A DNA stretch of 64,000 bases, from positions 434,001 through 498,000 of the forward strand of contig NZ_QBUH01000002.1 of the NCBI RefSeq assembly GCF_003058195.1, written 5' to 3'. The notes beneath the pieces are model-generated. The model made no database searches and had not been told where the DNA came from. It saw only the letters and a program-made list of their open reading frames with translations. The translations under genes and the position numbers were made by a program. Below, in pieces: positions 9,370 to 17,478 of this stretch. Source of the DNA: Elizabethkingia sp. YR214 (GTDB taxonomy: Bacteria; Bacteroidota; Bacteroidia; Flavobacteriales; Weeksellaceae). The stretch's first letter is position 1; each line of letters starts with the position of its first letter.

Positions 9370-10728
9370 ATGAATTCATTAGTAGATAAATACAATATAC
9401 CTGGCCCTCGCTATACATCTTATCCAACCGTTCCTTACTGGGATCTTGAAAGCTTTTCTGTAGAGGGTTGGAAGAAGTCGGTGATACGTTCTTTTAAAGA
9501 ATCGAATGCAGGAGAAGGGATCAGTATTTATATTCATCTTCCTTTTTGTGAAGCCTTATGTACTTTTTGTGCATGCCATAAAAGAATCACAAAACAACAC
9601 TCTGTAGAAGAACCATATTTGGAAACTGTTCTGAAAGAATGGCAACTTTACCTGAATCTTTTCGACGAAAAACCGAAGTTAAAAGAACTTCACTTAGGAG
9701 GCGGAACTCCTACATTCTTTTCTCCGGAAAATCTTAAGAAACTTCTTAGCGGAATTTTTGAAACTGTAGAAATTGCGGAGCATCCGGAATTTAGTTTTGA
9801 AGGACATCCGAATAATACAACATATGATCACCTTAAAACACTTTACGATTTGGGCTTCAGAAGAGTAAGCTTTGGTGTACAGGATTATAATGAAAAGGTA
9901 CAAAAAGCCATCAACAGAATACAGCCTTTCGAAAATGTGAAAAACGTAACGGAATGGGCTCGTGAAATTGGCTATACAGGAATCAGTCACGATCTTGTAT
10001 TTGGTTTGCCTTTCCAAAATTGGGAGTGTATGGAAAATACTATTCGTAAAACGTTGGAACTAAAGCCAGACAGATTGGCATTCTATTCATACGCACACGT
10101 TCCATGGATAAAAGGAGTAGGGCAAAGAGGTTTTGATGAAAACGATCTACCTTCCGGTGATGAGAAACGTAGATTGTATGAAGATGGTAAAAGTTTACTG
10201 GAAGAATTAGGCTATTTCGAAATAGGAATGGACCATTTCGCATTACCACATGATGATCTTTATCAGTCTATGAAGAAAGGAAAGCTTCATCGTAACTTTA
10301 TGGGGTATACCTCTTCTAAAACTCAGCTAATGGTAGGTTTAGGAATGTCCGGAATATCTGACAGCTGGTATGCATTTGCGCAAAATGAAAAAACAGTAGA
10401 GGGATACGAACAAATGGTCAACAACGGTGAGTTTCCGGTAGTAAAAGGCCATATTCTGAATGAAGAAGATCTTATTATTCGTAAACATATTCTGAACCTG
10501 ATGTGCAGACTGGAGACATCTTGGGATGCAGAAACAGCTTTTCCTGAGTTTGAAAATGCAATGGAAAAATTACAGGAAATGCAGAAAGATGGTTTAGTTG
10601 AACTGTCTGAAAATGGTATAAAAATAACTGAAGAGGGAAGAGCCTTTACCCGAAATGTCACCATGACATTTGATTTGAGAATGTTACGGAAACAACCGGG
10701 AACAAGGATATTCTCCATGACCATCTAA
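9370..10728 (+). CDS. hemN: oxygen-independent coproporphyrinogen III oxidase
   Basis: A 452-residue radical-SAM enzyme that decarboxylates two propionates of coproporphyrinogen III to give protoporphyrinogen IX in haem synthesis without oxygen. The cluster-binding C-x3-C-x2-C-x-C motif reads CEALCTFCAC (Cys60, Cys64, Cys67, Cys69), as in true HemN and unlike the HemW paralogue. YIHLPFC before it and GGGTPTFF near residue 112 (SAM binding) also match. Length fits E. coli HemN (457). The gene has its own promoter and is not clustered with other haem genes here. Confidence 0.96.
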   Translation: MNSLVDKYNIPGPRYTSYPTVPYWDLESFSVEGWKKSVIRSFKESNAGEGISIYIHLPFCEALCTFCACHKRITKQHSVEEPYLETVLKEWQLYLNLFDEKPKLKELHLGGGTPTFFSPENLKKLLSGIFETVEIAEHPEFSFEGHPNNTTYDHLKTLYDLGFRRVSFGVQDYNEKVQKAINRIQPFENVKNVTEWAREIGYTGISHDLVFGLPFQNWECMENTIRKTLELKPDRLAFYSYAHVPWIKGVGQRGFDENDLPSGDEKRRLYEDGKSLLEELGYFEIGMDHFALPHDDLYQSMKKGKLHRNFMGYTSSKTQLMVGLGMSGISDSWYAFAQNEKTVEGYEQMVNNGEFPVVKGHILNEEDLIIRKHILNLMCRLETSWDAETAFPEFENAMEKLQEMQKDGLVELSENGIKITEEGRAFTRNVTMTFDLRMLRKQPGTRIFSMTI

Positions 10729-10798
10729 AATATTCAAAAAGCTTCTTGGCGATAATGGTATCGCGAATACAAGAAACTAATATGTTAATTCTGCAGAA

Positions 10799-11464
10799 CT
10801 AGTTATAAATCCACATTAATACTGGTTTTGCAGAATTTTTTAATTTAAAATCAATAATTTTCATTGCATTATTAGATACTGTAGGGCATCCCCAACCTTC
10901 CGGACTGCCTTTAGGGAAAACTTCTTCATCACTCATTTTATCCCACGAGTGAAATACAATAACGCGTTTTACAGCGTTACTATTTGTTTCCTCCAATCCA
11001 TGCATTATATATTTTACATTAATTCCCCAATTGCTATATCCACGGGCCCCAATTTTATATTTACCCAGGGAGGATAGATGACTTCCATCTTCATTACTGA
11101 ACTCAGCTTTTCCTGCAGATTTATCAGAAGACCAGCTATTGGTACCACAACCATGTCCTACAAGATATTCTTCAGCAATTTTATTTTCCCTGAAATCCCA
11201 GATAAAAAAACGATTAACACCGGAATGTATACTCATGTCTATCAGGACACAGAAATCGGTATTAAATTTATTTTGTTTATTATATAATAATGCTTCTTCC
11301 GCTTTTTGTTTTAGCTTTTTAATATCTATTTCCTGCTTTACAATTGGCTTTTCATCATTCTTTATAACAATTGGTGTATGTGGAGTCTTTTTCTCTTCTT
11401 TTTCTTGGCAATTGGTGGCTAAAAAAGCCATAAAAAAAAATAAAAATATTTTTTTAGACATCAT
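10799..11464 (-). CDS. murein L,D-transpeptidase catalytic domain lipoprotein (YkuD_2 type)
   Basis: A 221-residue lipoprotein. The signal peptide ends in ATNC, with lipid attachment at Cys19, followed by a Lys/Glu-rich linker to about residue 60. The rest matches the YkuD_2 branch of L,D-transpeptidase domains: FCVLIDMSIHSGVNRFFIWD, then VGHGCG, a conserved His in VIVFHSWD, and the catalytic-type Cys in GSPEGWGCPTVS. A role in peptidoglycan cross-linking or in attaching proteins to it is inferred; activity of this subfamily is poorly known. It is convergent with hemN. Confidence 0.88.
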   Translation of the reverse strand: MMSKKIFLFFFMAFLATNCQEKEEKKTPHTPIVIKNDEKPIVKQEIDIKKLKQKAEEALLYNKQNKFNTDFCVLIDMSIHSGVNRFFIWDFRENKIAEEYLVGHGCGTNSWSSDKSAGKAEFSNEDGSHLSSLGKYKIGARGYSNWGINVKYIMHGLEETNSNAVKRVIVFHSWDKMSDEEVFPKGSPEGWGCPTVSNNAMKIIDFKLKNSAKPVLMWIYN

Positions 11465-11613
11465 TGGTTTTGTATTAATGGCAAAAATAAAGATAATTAA
11501 GACAGAATTATTATTACTCTTATAATTTCAGGTATACATTACTGTCAAATTTATATTCTTACCGCACTTAGGAGCAGTTAAAAAGAAAATTGTTAAAATT
11601 TACTAAAAATCAT

Positions 11614-11621
11614 TATATTTG
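11614..11621 (+). promoter_or_regulatory. secDF promoter
   Basis: TATATTTG at 11614-11621 is an exact -7 box. A TTG at 11590-11592 lies 21 bases upstream, matching the expected -33 element. The leader is about 35 bases. Confidence 0.8.
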
Positions 11622-11663
11622 CGCCTTATAATCAATGAAAAATAGTCGTTAAATCATAAAAAA

Positions 11664-14558
11664 ATGCAAGGAAAAGGACTCATTACCACTATTGCAATCA
11701 TCCTCGGATTGATATGCATTAATGAACTCCTGCCGAGTTTCTATGCGAATAGAATTGAGAAAGAGGCACAAGCTCTTTCCGGAGGCAATGAAGTTAAATA
11801 CAAAAAGGAATTAGAAAAGTTGTCCAAAGACACGCTTAATCTGGGGTTCACAAAACTAGATTATCGTTCGGCCAAGGAAAAAGAAATGAAACTTGGTCTG
11901 GATTTGAAAGGAGGGATCAACGTTTTGTTGGAAATTAATCAAAGAGACCTGGTTAATGATTTAACGAATTATTCCACAAACCCTGTTTTAGTAGAAGCTC
12001 TGAACAGAACAGATGCTGCTCAAAAATTCTCTACTAAGACATACATCGATAACTTTTTTGTTCAGTTTGATGCTGTAAACAAGGAGAAAGGAACAAATGT
12101 AAAACTTTCTAATCCAGAAGTTTTTGGTACTCAGAAATTAAGTGATCAGATTAAATTCAATACACCTGATGACGAAGTAAAAAAGATTATTTCTAAAAAA
12201 ATTGATGCCTCTGTAGGTTCAGCTTTCGAAGTAATCCGTACACGTATCGATAAACTAGGTGTAACACAACCGAACGTACAAAGAGTACCTGGAACAGGTC
12301 GTATTTTGGTTGAAATGCCTGGTATCAAAGATATTGACAGAGTAAAGAAATTGCTACAGACTTCTGCAAGACTACAGTTCTGGGAGGTACAGACTGCTGG
12401 TGAAATTGCTCCGTACTTCCAACAACTTACTTCTGTTGTAATGACAAAAGGAGATTCTATTGGTATTAATAAGAACATGAATCTTATCAATACTCTGGAT
12501 ATGCAGAATGGTGCAAGACAGAATGGAGTAGGTAACGTTAAGCTTTCGGATACAGCTACTGTAAATAAATTATTAAATAGTGCTCAGGCTATTAAAGCTC
12601 GTCCTGCTAACCTTAGATTCACTAAGTTTATGTGGGCTGCAAAACCTGAATCTAATACTCCGGATAATTTGACATTATATGCAATCCGTGGAACAGCAAA
12701 CAACAAAGCTCCGCTTGATGGCGCTGTAAAAGATGCACGTGTTAACTATGACCAAATCGGAAGAATTGAGATCGGAATGCAGATGGATTCTGATGGTACT
12801 AAAGTATGGAAAACACTTACTGAGAAAAACATTGGAAGACCAATCGCTGTAACTTTGGATGACAATGTATATACTGCTCCTAATGTAAATACAGCAATTC
12901 CTAACGGACAATCTGTAATTACAGGTAACTTCAGTCAGGATGAAGCTAAAGACTTAGTAGATGTACTAAACTCAGGTAAACTTCCTGCTACTGCAAAAAT
13001 TGTTCAGGCAGATGTTGTTGGACCTTCATTAGGTGCTGAATCTATCAATGCTGGTGTAATGTCATTCATTATTGCGTTTGCCCTTATCATGGTATATATC
13101 ATTTTCTACTATGGTATGGCTGGTGTTTATGCAGTAATTGCGATGATCATTAACTTATTCTATGTGTTCGGTATTATGGACTCTATCGATGCTACACTTA
13201 CCTTACCAGGTATCGCAGGTATCGTATTATCCATGGCCATGGCAGTAGATACGAACGTAATCATCTACGAGAGAACGAAAGAAGAATTATTTGCAGGAAA
13301 AGGAATCCGTGAAGCATACAACGATGGTTTCAAGCACGCTTTATCTGCGATTATTGACGGACACGCAACAACATTACTAACAGCTGTTGTATTATATATT
13401 TTCGGTACAGGACCTATCCAAGGATTTGCTGTAACTTTAATTATCGGTATTCTGATGACGTTCTTTACTTCGGTATTATTATCGAGAGTAATGATCTTCA
13501 GTAGACTTGGAAAAGGTAAAGAGATTTCAGTTTGGACATCTTTCTCAAAAAATCTTTTCAGAAATATCTGGATAGACTTTATTGGAAAAAGAAAATGGTC
13601 TTACATCTTCTCTACTGTATTGATGGTTATCTGTATTGCATCTATTGTTACAAAAGGCTTCAAATTTGGGGTTGACTTCAAAGGAGGAAGAAGTTATGTT
13701 GTAAGATTTGATAAGCCGGTTGTCGCTTCCGATATTCAGGAAGAGTTGGCTCCGATATTTAAAACTAATGACGGTAAAAATGAAGCTGTGGATGTTAAAA
13801 CATTTGGTAACTCTAATCAGCTTAGAATAACAACTGACTACAAAATTGATGACGTTAACACAACTGTTGATTCTGAGATTGAACATAAATTATATGATGG
13901 ATTAAAGAAACACCTTCCGGCTAACGAAACATTCGAAGCTTTCAAAAGTTCTGATGTTGGACATGCAGGAATCGTTTCTTCTACGAAAGTAGGACCTACA
14001 GTAGCAGATGACATTCAGGTTCACGGTACATTAGCAGTTCTTGCTGCTTTAGCGGGAATCTTCATCTACATCTTATTAAGATTTAGAAAATGGCAATTCT
14101 CTCTTGGTGCTGTTGTGGCATTGTTCCACGATGCGGTAGTAATTTTAGGAGTATTCTCCTTATTCTACACAGTAGCGCCATTCAATATGGAGATCAACCA
14201 GGATTTCATTGCAGCCGTACTAACGGTATTAGGATATTCCATTAACGATACGGTAATTGTATTTGACCGTATCCGTGAATACCTTAGAGAAAGAAAATCT
14301 ATCAGCCTTGCAGGTCTGTTTGATGATTCCATCAGCAGCACGTTAGGTAGAACATTCAACACTTCATTCACTACGATATTGGTTATCCTTGCGATCTTCC
14401 TTTTCGGAGGTGATAATATGAAGGGCTTCATGTTTGCATTATTAATCGGTATTGGTTTCGGTACTTATTCATCCATCTTCATCGCATCAGCAATTGCTTA
14501 TGACTGTTTGAAAGGACGAAGAAAAGACGCCCCGCCAGTACATGAGATAAATAAATAA
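11664..14558 (+). CDS. secDF: protein translocase subunits SecD/SecF, fused
   Basis: A 964-residue fusion of SecD and SecF, the inner-membrane RND-type partners of SecYEG that use proton flow to pull proteins across. The SecD half has one N-terminal helix, the signature MKLGLDLKGG near residue 74, a large periplasmic domain, and the helix bundle with VLSMAMAVDTNVIIYER. The SecF half begins near residue 640 with FGVDFKGGRSYVVRF and repeats the bundle with YSINDTVIVFDRIRE. The two Asp-containing helices are the proton path. Fused SecDF is usual in Bacteroidota. It has its own promoter and terminator. Confidence 0.98.
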   Translation: MQGKGLITTIAIILGLICINELLPSFYANRIEKEAQALSGGNEVKYKKELEKLSKDTLNLGFTKLDYRSAKEKEMKLGLDLKGGINVLLEINQRDLVNDLTNYSTNPVLVEALNRTDAAQKFSTKTYIDNFFVQFDAVNKEKGTNVKLSNPEVFGTQKLSDQIKFNTPDDEVKKIISKKIDASVGSAFEVIRTRIDKLGVTQPNVQRVPGTGRILVEMPGIKDIDRVKKLLQTSARLQFWEVQTAGEIAPYFQQLTSVVMTKGDSIGINKNMNLINTLDMQNGARQNGVGNVKLSDTATVNKLLNSAQAIKARPANLRFTKFMWAAKPESNTPDNLTLYAIRGTANNKAPLDGAVKDARVNYDQIGRIEIGMQMDSDGTKVWKTLTEKNIGRPIAVTLDDNVYTAPNVNTAIPNGQSVITGNFSQDEAKDLVDVLNSGKLPATAKIVQADVVGPSLGAESINAGVMSFIIAFALIMVYIIFYYGMAGVYAVIAMIINLFYVFGIMDSIDATLTLPGIAGIVLSMAMAVDTNVIIYERTKEELFAGKGIREAYNDGFKHALSAIIDGHATTLLTAVVLYIFGTGPIQGFAVTLIIGILMTFFTSVLLSRVMIFSRLGKGKEISVWTSFSKNLFRNIWIDFIGKRKWSYIFSTVLMVICIASIVTKGFKFGVDFKGGRSYVVRFDKPVVASDIQEELAPIFKTNDGKNEAVDVKTFGNSNQLRITTDYKIDDVNTTVDSEIEHKLYDGLKKHLPANETFEAFKSSDVGHAGIVSSTKVGPTVADDIQVHGTLAVLAALAGIFIYILLRFRKWQFSLGAVVALFHDAVVILGVFSLFYTVAPFNMEINQDFIAAVLTVLGYSINDTVIVFDRIREYLRERKSISLAGLFDDSISSTLGRTFNTSFTTILVILAIFLFGGDNMKGFMFALLIGIGFGTYSSIFIASAIAYDCLKGRRKDAPPVHEINK

Positions 14559-14560
14559 CA

Positions 14561-14588
14561 AAAAGCCCCGAGATTCGGGGCTTTTTTT
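14561..14588 (+). terminator. intrinsic terminator after secDF
   Basis: AAAAGCCCCGA pairs with TCGGGGCTTTT across a 3-base loop, followed by a T tract. Confidence 0.93.
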
Positions 14589-14630
14589 ATTATTAATTTT
14601 AAAATAAACAATATTATAGTAACAATTCAT

Positions 14631-14638
14631 TATTTTTG
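14631..14638 (+). promoter_or_regulatory. promoter -7 box of the MFS gene
   Basis: TATTTTTG, an exact -7 consensus, 17 bases before the ATG at 14656. Confidence 0.7.
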
Positions 14639-14655
14639 TTGCGCTTTTTTAAATT

Positions 14656-15867
14656 ATGGAAAATAAAAAGACGAACACCGCGATAGGCTTTATATTCATC
14701 ACTATGCTTATCGATATAACAGGATGGGGTATTATTATCCCGGTTATACCCAAGCTAATAGAAGAACTTATTCATGGTGATATTAGTGAAGCTGCAAAGT
14801 ATGGAGGCTGGCTAAGCTTTGCTTATGCATTTACTCAGTTTATCTTTGCACCTCTTGTCGGAAACCTTAGTGATAAATATGGAAGACGCCCCATTATCCT
14901 GATATCTTTATTAGGCTTTGCTATAGACTATGTATTTCTGGCATTATCACCTAATATTATCTGGTTGTTTATAGGACGTGTAATAGCAGGTATGACAGGA
15001 GCGAGTATAACAACCGCGAGTGCTTATATCGCCGATATTAGTACGGAAGAAAACCGTGCGAAAAATTTTGGACTTATAGGTGCTGCTTTTGGAATGGGAT
15101 TTATTATAGGTCCTGTACTAGGAGGACTTTTGGGACAGTTCGGTTCCAGAGTTCCTTTTTACGCTGCAGCTGTCCTTTGTTTAATCAATTTCATCTACGG
15201 TTACTTTATTCTTCCGGAATCTTTGGATAAAGACCACAGAAGAGAATTTGAGTGGAAGAGAGCTAACCCTATAGGATCATTGTTTATGTTGAAAAAGCAC
15301 CCTAAAATGTCGGGGCTAATATTAGTACTTATTCTAATCTATATTGGAGCACATGCGGTACAAAGCAACTGGTCTTATTTCACCATGTACATGTTTGGAT
15401 GGAAAGAAAAAGAAGTAGGATTATCCCTTGGACTTATAGGGTTATTAGTAGGGCTTGTACAAGGACTGCTTATACGCTGGATAAATCCTAAAATAGGAAA
15501 TGAAAGAAGTATCTATTACGGACTTGGATTATATGCAGTAGGAATGTTACTATTTGCTTTTGCTACTGAAAGCTGGATGATGTTTGCCTTTTTGGTACCT
15601 TACTGTTTAGGTGGTATATGTGGACCTGCATTACAATCTGTAATTACCGGAAATGTATCCAAACAGGAACAAGGTGAGTTACAGGGAGCATTAACCAGTC
15701 TTATGAGTGCTACTGCTATTGTAGGACCTCCATTAATGACAAACCTGTTTTTCTACTTTACACATGATCAGGCGCCTTTTCAGTTTCCGGGAGCTCCGTT
15801 TTTCTTAGCGTTTATAATGTTGGGAATGGGGGCACTGATTGCTTACTTTAACTTTAAAAAGAAATAA
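14656..15867 (+). CDS. Tet-like MFS efflux transporter
   Basis: A 403-residue 12-helix transporter of the TCR/Tet branch of the major facilitator superfamily (drug:H+ antiporter, 12 helices). Motif A is GNLSDKYGRRP between helices 2 and 3, with a degenerate repeat after helix 8. The antiporter motif C appears as GMGFIIGPVLGGLLG in helix 5. Helix 1 has the acidic residue seen in TetA (MLIDITGWGIIIPVIP). Length is close to TetA (about 400). No TetR-type gene is adjacent, so a chromosomal pump with an unknown natural substrate is likelier than acquired tetracycline resistance. Confidence 0.9.
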   Translation: MENKKTNTAIGFIFITMLIDITGWGIIIPVIPKLIEELIHGDISEAAKYGGWLSFAYAFTQFIFAPLVGNLSDKYGRRPIILISLLGFAIDYVFLALSPNIIWLFIGRVIAGMTGASITTASAYIADISTEENRAKNFGLIGAAFGMGFIIGPVLGGLLGQFGSRVPFYAAAVLCLINFIYGYFILPESLDKDHRREFEWKRANPIGSLFMLKKHPKMSGLILVLILIYIGAHAVQSNWSYFTMYMFGWKEKEVGLSLGLIGLLVGLVQGLLIRWINPKIGNERSIYYGLGLYAVGMLLFAFATESWMMFAFLVPYCLGGICGPALQSVITGNVSKQEQGELQGALTSLMSATAIVGPPLMTNLFFYFTHDQAPFQFPGAPFFLAFIMLGMGALIAYFNFKKK

Positions 15868-15915
15868 AATTGCTGAAATTAAACTTAAAAGCAGCAAGGT
15901 TAAGAATATCTTTTG

Positions 15916-15923
15916 TAATTTTG
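15916..15923 (+). promoter_or_regulatory. tatA/B promoter -7 box, possibly leaderless
   Basis: TAATTTTG, an exact -7 consensus, ends four bases before the ATG at 15928, the same spacing as at hemN. Confidence 0.7.
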
Positions 15924-15927
15924 ATTC

Positions 15928-16356
15928 ATGGAACTTAGCATAGGAGAAATGTTAGTGGTGGCATTAGTCATCGTAGTATTATTTGGACCGGATAAAATAC
16001 CGAGCATCGCACGCGAATTAGGACAAGGTGTCCGTAAAATGAAAGGTGCAATGGAGGATATTAAAACGGAGATTATGAAGGAGGCTGATAATCCGATTTC
16101 AGACATTAAAAAAGAGATTGATAAAGTAAAGCAGACTGTTACTGATATTAATCCACTTAATGATGTACAAAAGCAGATAGAGGATATGAAAAACTCTGTA
16201 AACCCAATGGATCAGAACGTAGCTGATACTTCTTCTCCTGCTCCGGAAAAAACTACAAATACAATAGCTCATACAGAAACTGAACAAATAGTAGCAACGA
16301 CCGAGAAAAAAGTTGATCCTTTAAGCGATGAACATGTTGGTCCGGTAAGCCGATAG
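15928..16356 (+). CDS. twin-arginine translocase protein TatA/TatB-like
   Basis: A 142-residue single-span protein of the Sec-independent Tat pathway, which exports folded proteins. One N-terminal helix (residues 5-20) is followed by the hinge FGPDKIP and an amphipathic helix IARELGQGVRKMKGAMEDIK. The polar residue in the membrane helix is Glu7 and the hinge has a Gly-Pro pair, both TatB-like features. The long charged C-terminus (to residue 142) also suits TatB. Bacteroidota often carry one or two such proteins, so A versus B is left open. No tatC is nearby. It ends 3 bases before the PAP2 gene and is clearly cotranscribed with it. Confidence 0.92.
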   Translation: MELSIGEMLVVALVIVVLFGPDKIPSIARELGQGVRKMKGAMEDIKTEIMKEADNPISDIKKEIDKVKQTVTDINPLNDVQKQIEDMKNSVNPMDQNVADTSSPAPEKTTNTIAHTETEQIVATTEKKVDPLSDEHVGPVSR

Positions 16357-16359
16357 AAT

Positions 16360-16914
16360 ATGGAAGAAATCGTTCATTCGGATAAAGAACTGTTATTATA
16401 CCTAAACGGTCTTGGATCACCAGGTTTCGATTCTTTTTGGATGTATATGACTAAACCATTGGTTTGGATACCTCTGTATCTTTTATTAATGTTTCTGGTT
16501 TATAAGAAATACTCTGTAAAGAATTTTTTATTTATACTGCTTTTTATAGCTGTCGGAATTACAGCAAGCGATCAGATCGCAAATATTTTTAAATATGGCT
16601 TCCTGAGACTAAGACCTTGTCACGATCCGGAACTTATTAATCATATGCGGTTAGTTACCTGTGGTGGAAAATATGGATTCTACTCTGCGCATGCGAGTAC
16701 TACATTTTTTCTGGCTACATTTCTAAGTTTTCTTATCGGACGAAATTATAAGTTCCTGCCTTACTTGCTCTTTTTATGGGCAGTGATAGTTTCTTACAGC
16801 AGAATCTATTTAGGTGTTCATTTTCCGGGAGATGTTATTACCGGAGCTGTAATGGGATTTTTATTAGGTGGGTTATTTTCCACACTGGCACTGAGATACG
16901 TTAGTAAAAAATAA
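16360..16914 (+). CDS. PAP2 family membrane phosphatase
   Basis: A 184-residue membrane phosphatase with about five helices and the three-part PAP2 site: KYGFLRLRP (K-x6-RP) near residue 79, the YSAHAS core replacing PSGH, and SRIYLGVHFPGD (SR-x5-H-x3-D) near 148. The two His and the Arg form the phosphohistidine centre. Likely substrates are undecaprenyl pyrophosphate or phosphatidic or phosphatidylglycerol phosphates; sequence does not decide. It lies 3 bases after the Tat gene and ends at a strong bidirectional terminator. Confidence 0.93.
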   Translation: MEEIVHSDKELLLYLNGLGSPGFDSFWMYMTKPLVWIPLYLLLMFLVYKKYSVKNFLFILLFIAVGITASDQIANIFKYGFLRLRPCHDPELINHMRLVTCGGKYGFYSAHASTTFFLATFLSFLIGRNYKFLPYLLFLWAVIVSYSRIYLGVHFPGDVITGAVMGFLLGGLFSTLALRYVSKK

Positions 16915-16920
16915 TATATA

Positions 16921-16951
16921 AAAAGGTTCTTCAAAACGAAGAACCTTTTTT
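16921..16951. terminator. bidirectional terminator
   Basis: A 12-bp stem (AAAAGGTTCTTC with GAAGAACCTTTT, 5-base loop) has T tracts on both strands. It serves the PAP2 gene (+) and rlmH (-). Confidence 0.92.
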
Positions 16952-16972
16952 AGTTTTATCTCTTAAAGATTA

Positions 16973-17446
16973 TTAATCGTTATGATAGGGTTTCCCCTGA
17001 AGAATGGTAGAAGCACGATAAATTTGTTCTACAAAAAACAACCGAATCATCTGATGGGTGAATGTCATTTTTGACAATGAAATTTTTTCCTGAGCTCTGC
17101 TATAGATGTCTTCAGAAAACCCATAAGCTCCTCCTACAAGAAATGCAAGATGTCGGGTAGACATATTCATCCAATTATCTATTTTGGATGCAAATTCACG
17201 GGATGTAAACTGTTTTCCCTTCTCATCTAATAACACAACAGTATCTGTATTATCTAGATAATTAAGAAATAGCTTAGCTTCTTCTTTTTTTAACTGAATA
17301 TCAGTAAGGTTTTTGGCATTTTTAACGTCCGGTATCTCAATAAATTCAAAATTGAAATGTTTCGGAAGACGCGGAATGTAATAAGCAATGAGTTTCTTAA
17401 TTTCAGCATCATCGGTTTTGCCAATACATATCAGACTTATACGCAT
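16973..17446 (-). CDS. rlmH: 23S rRNA (pseudouridine1915-N3)-methyltransferase RlmH
   Basis: A 157-residue SPOUT-fold enzyme that methylates pseudouridine 1915 in helix 69 of 23S rRNA. Diagnostic segments are LLDEKGKQFTSREFA, the knotted SAM-binding part LAFLVGGAYGF, LSLSKMTFTHQMIRLFFVEQIYRA near the end, and the C-terminal PYHND. Length equals the usual 155-159. The gene is divergent from the YihY-type gene, with promoters that interlock (see 17452-17473). Confidence 0.97.
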   Translation of the reverse strand: MRISLICIGKTDDAEIKKLIAYYIPRLPKHFNFEFIEIPDVKNAKNLTDIQLKKEEAKLFLNYLDNTDTVVLLDEKGKQFTSREFASKIDNWMNMSTRHLAFLVGGAYGFSEDIYSRAQEKISLSKMTFTHQMIRLFFVEQIYRASTILQGKPYHND

Positions 17447-17451
17447 TTTAG

Positions 17452-17473
17452 TATCTTTGCTTTTGCAAATATA
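17452..17473. promoter_or_regulatory. interlocked divergent promoters
   Basis: Plus strand -7 box TATCTTTG at 17452-17459 drives the gene at 17479. Minus strand -7 box TATATTTG at 17473-17466 drives rlmH at 17446. Each box ends 19 bases before its ATG, and the two boxes are six bases apart. Each predicted start site falls in or next to the other promoter. Confidence 0.75.
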
Positions 17474-17478
17474 GATGA

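Noticed and set aside
10729-10798. Hairpin-like GCGAT...ATCGC after hemN
   Set aside because: The stem has only five base pairs and no T tract, too weak to call a terminator.
14656-15867. Acquired tetracycline resistance gene
   Set aside because: The product is Tet-like by fold and motifs, but there is no TetR gene or mobile element, and codon use looks like its neighbours. An intrinsic pump is likelier.
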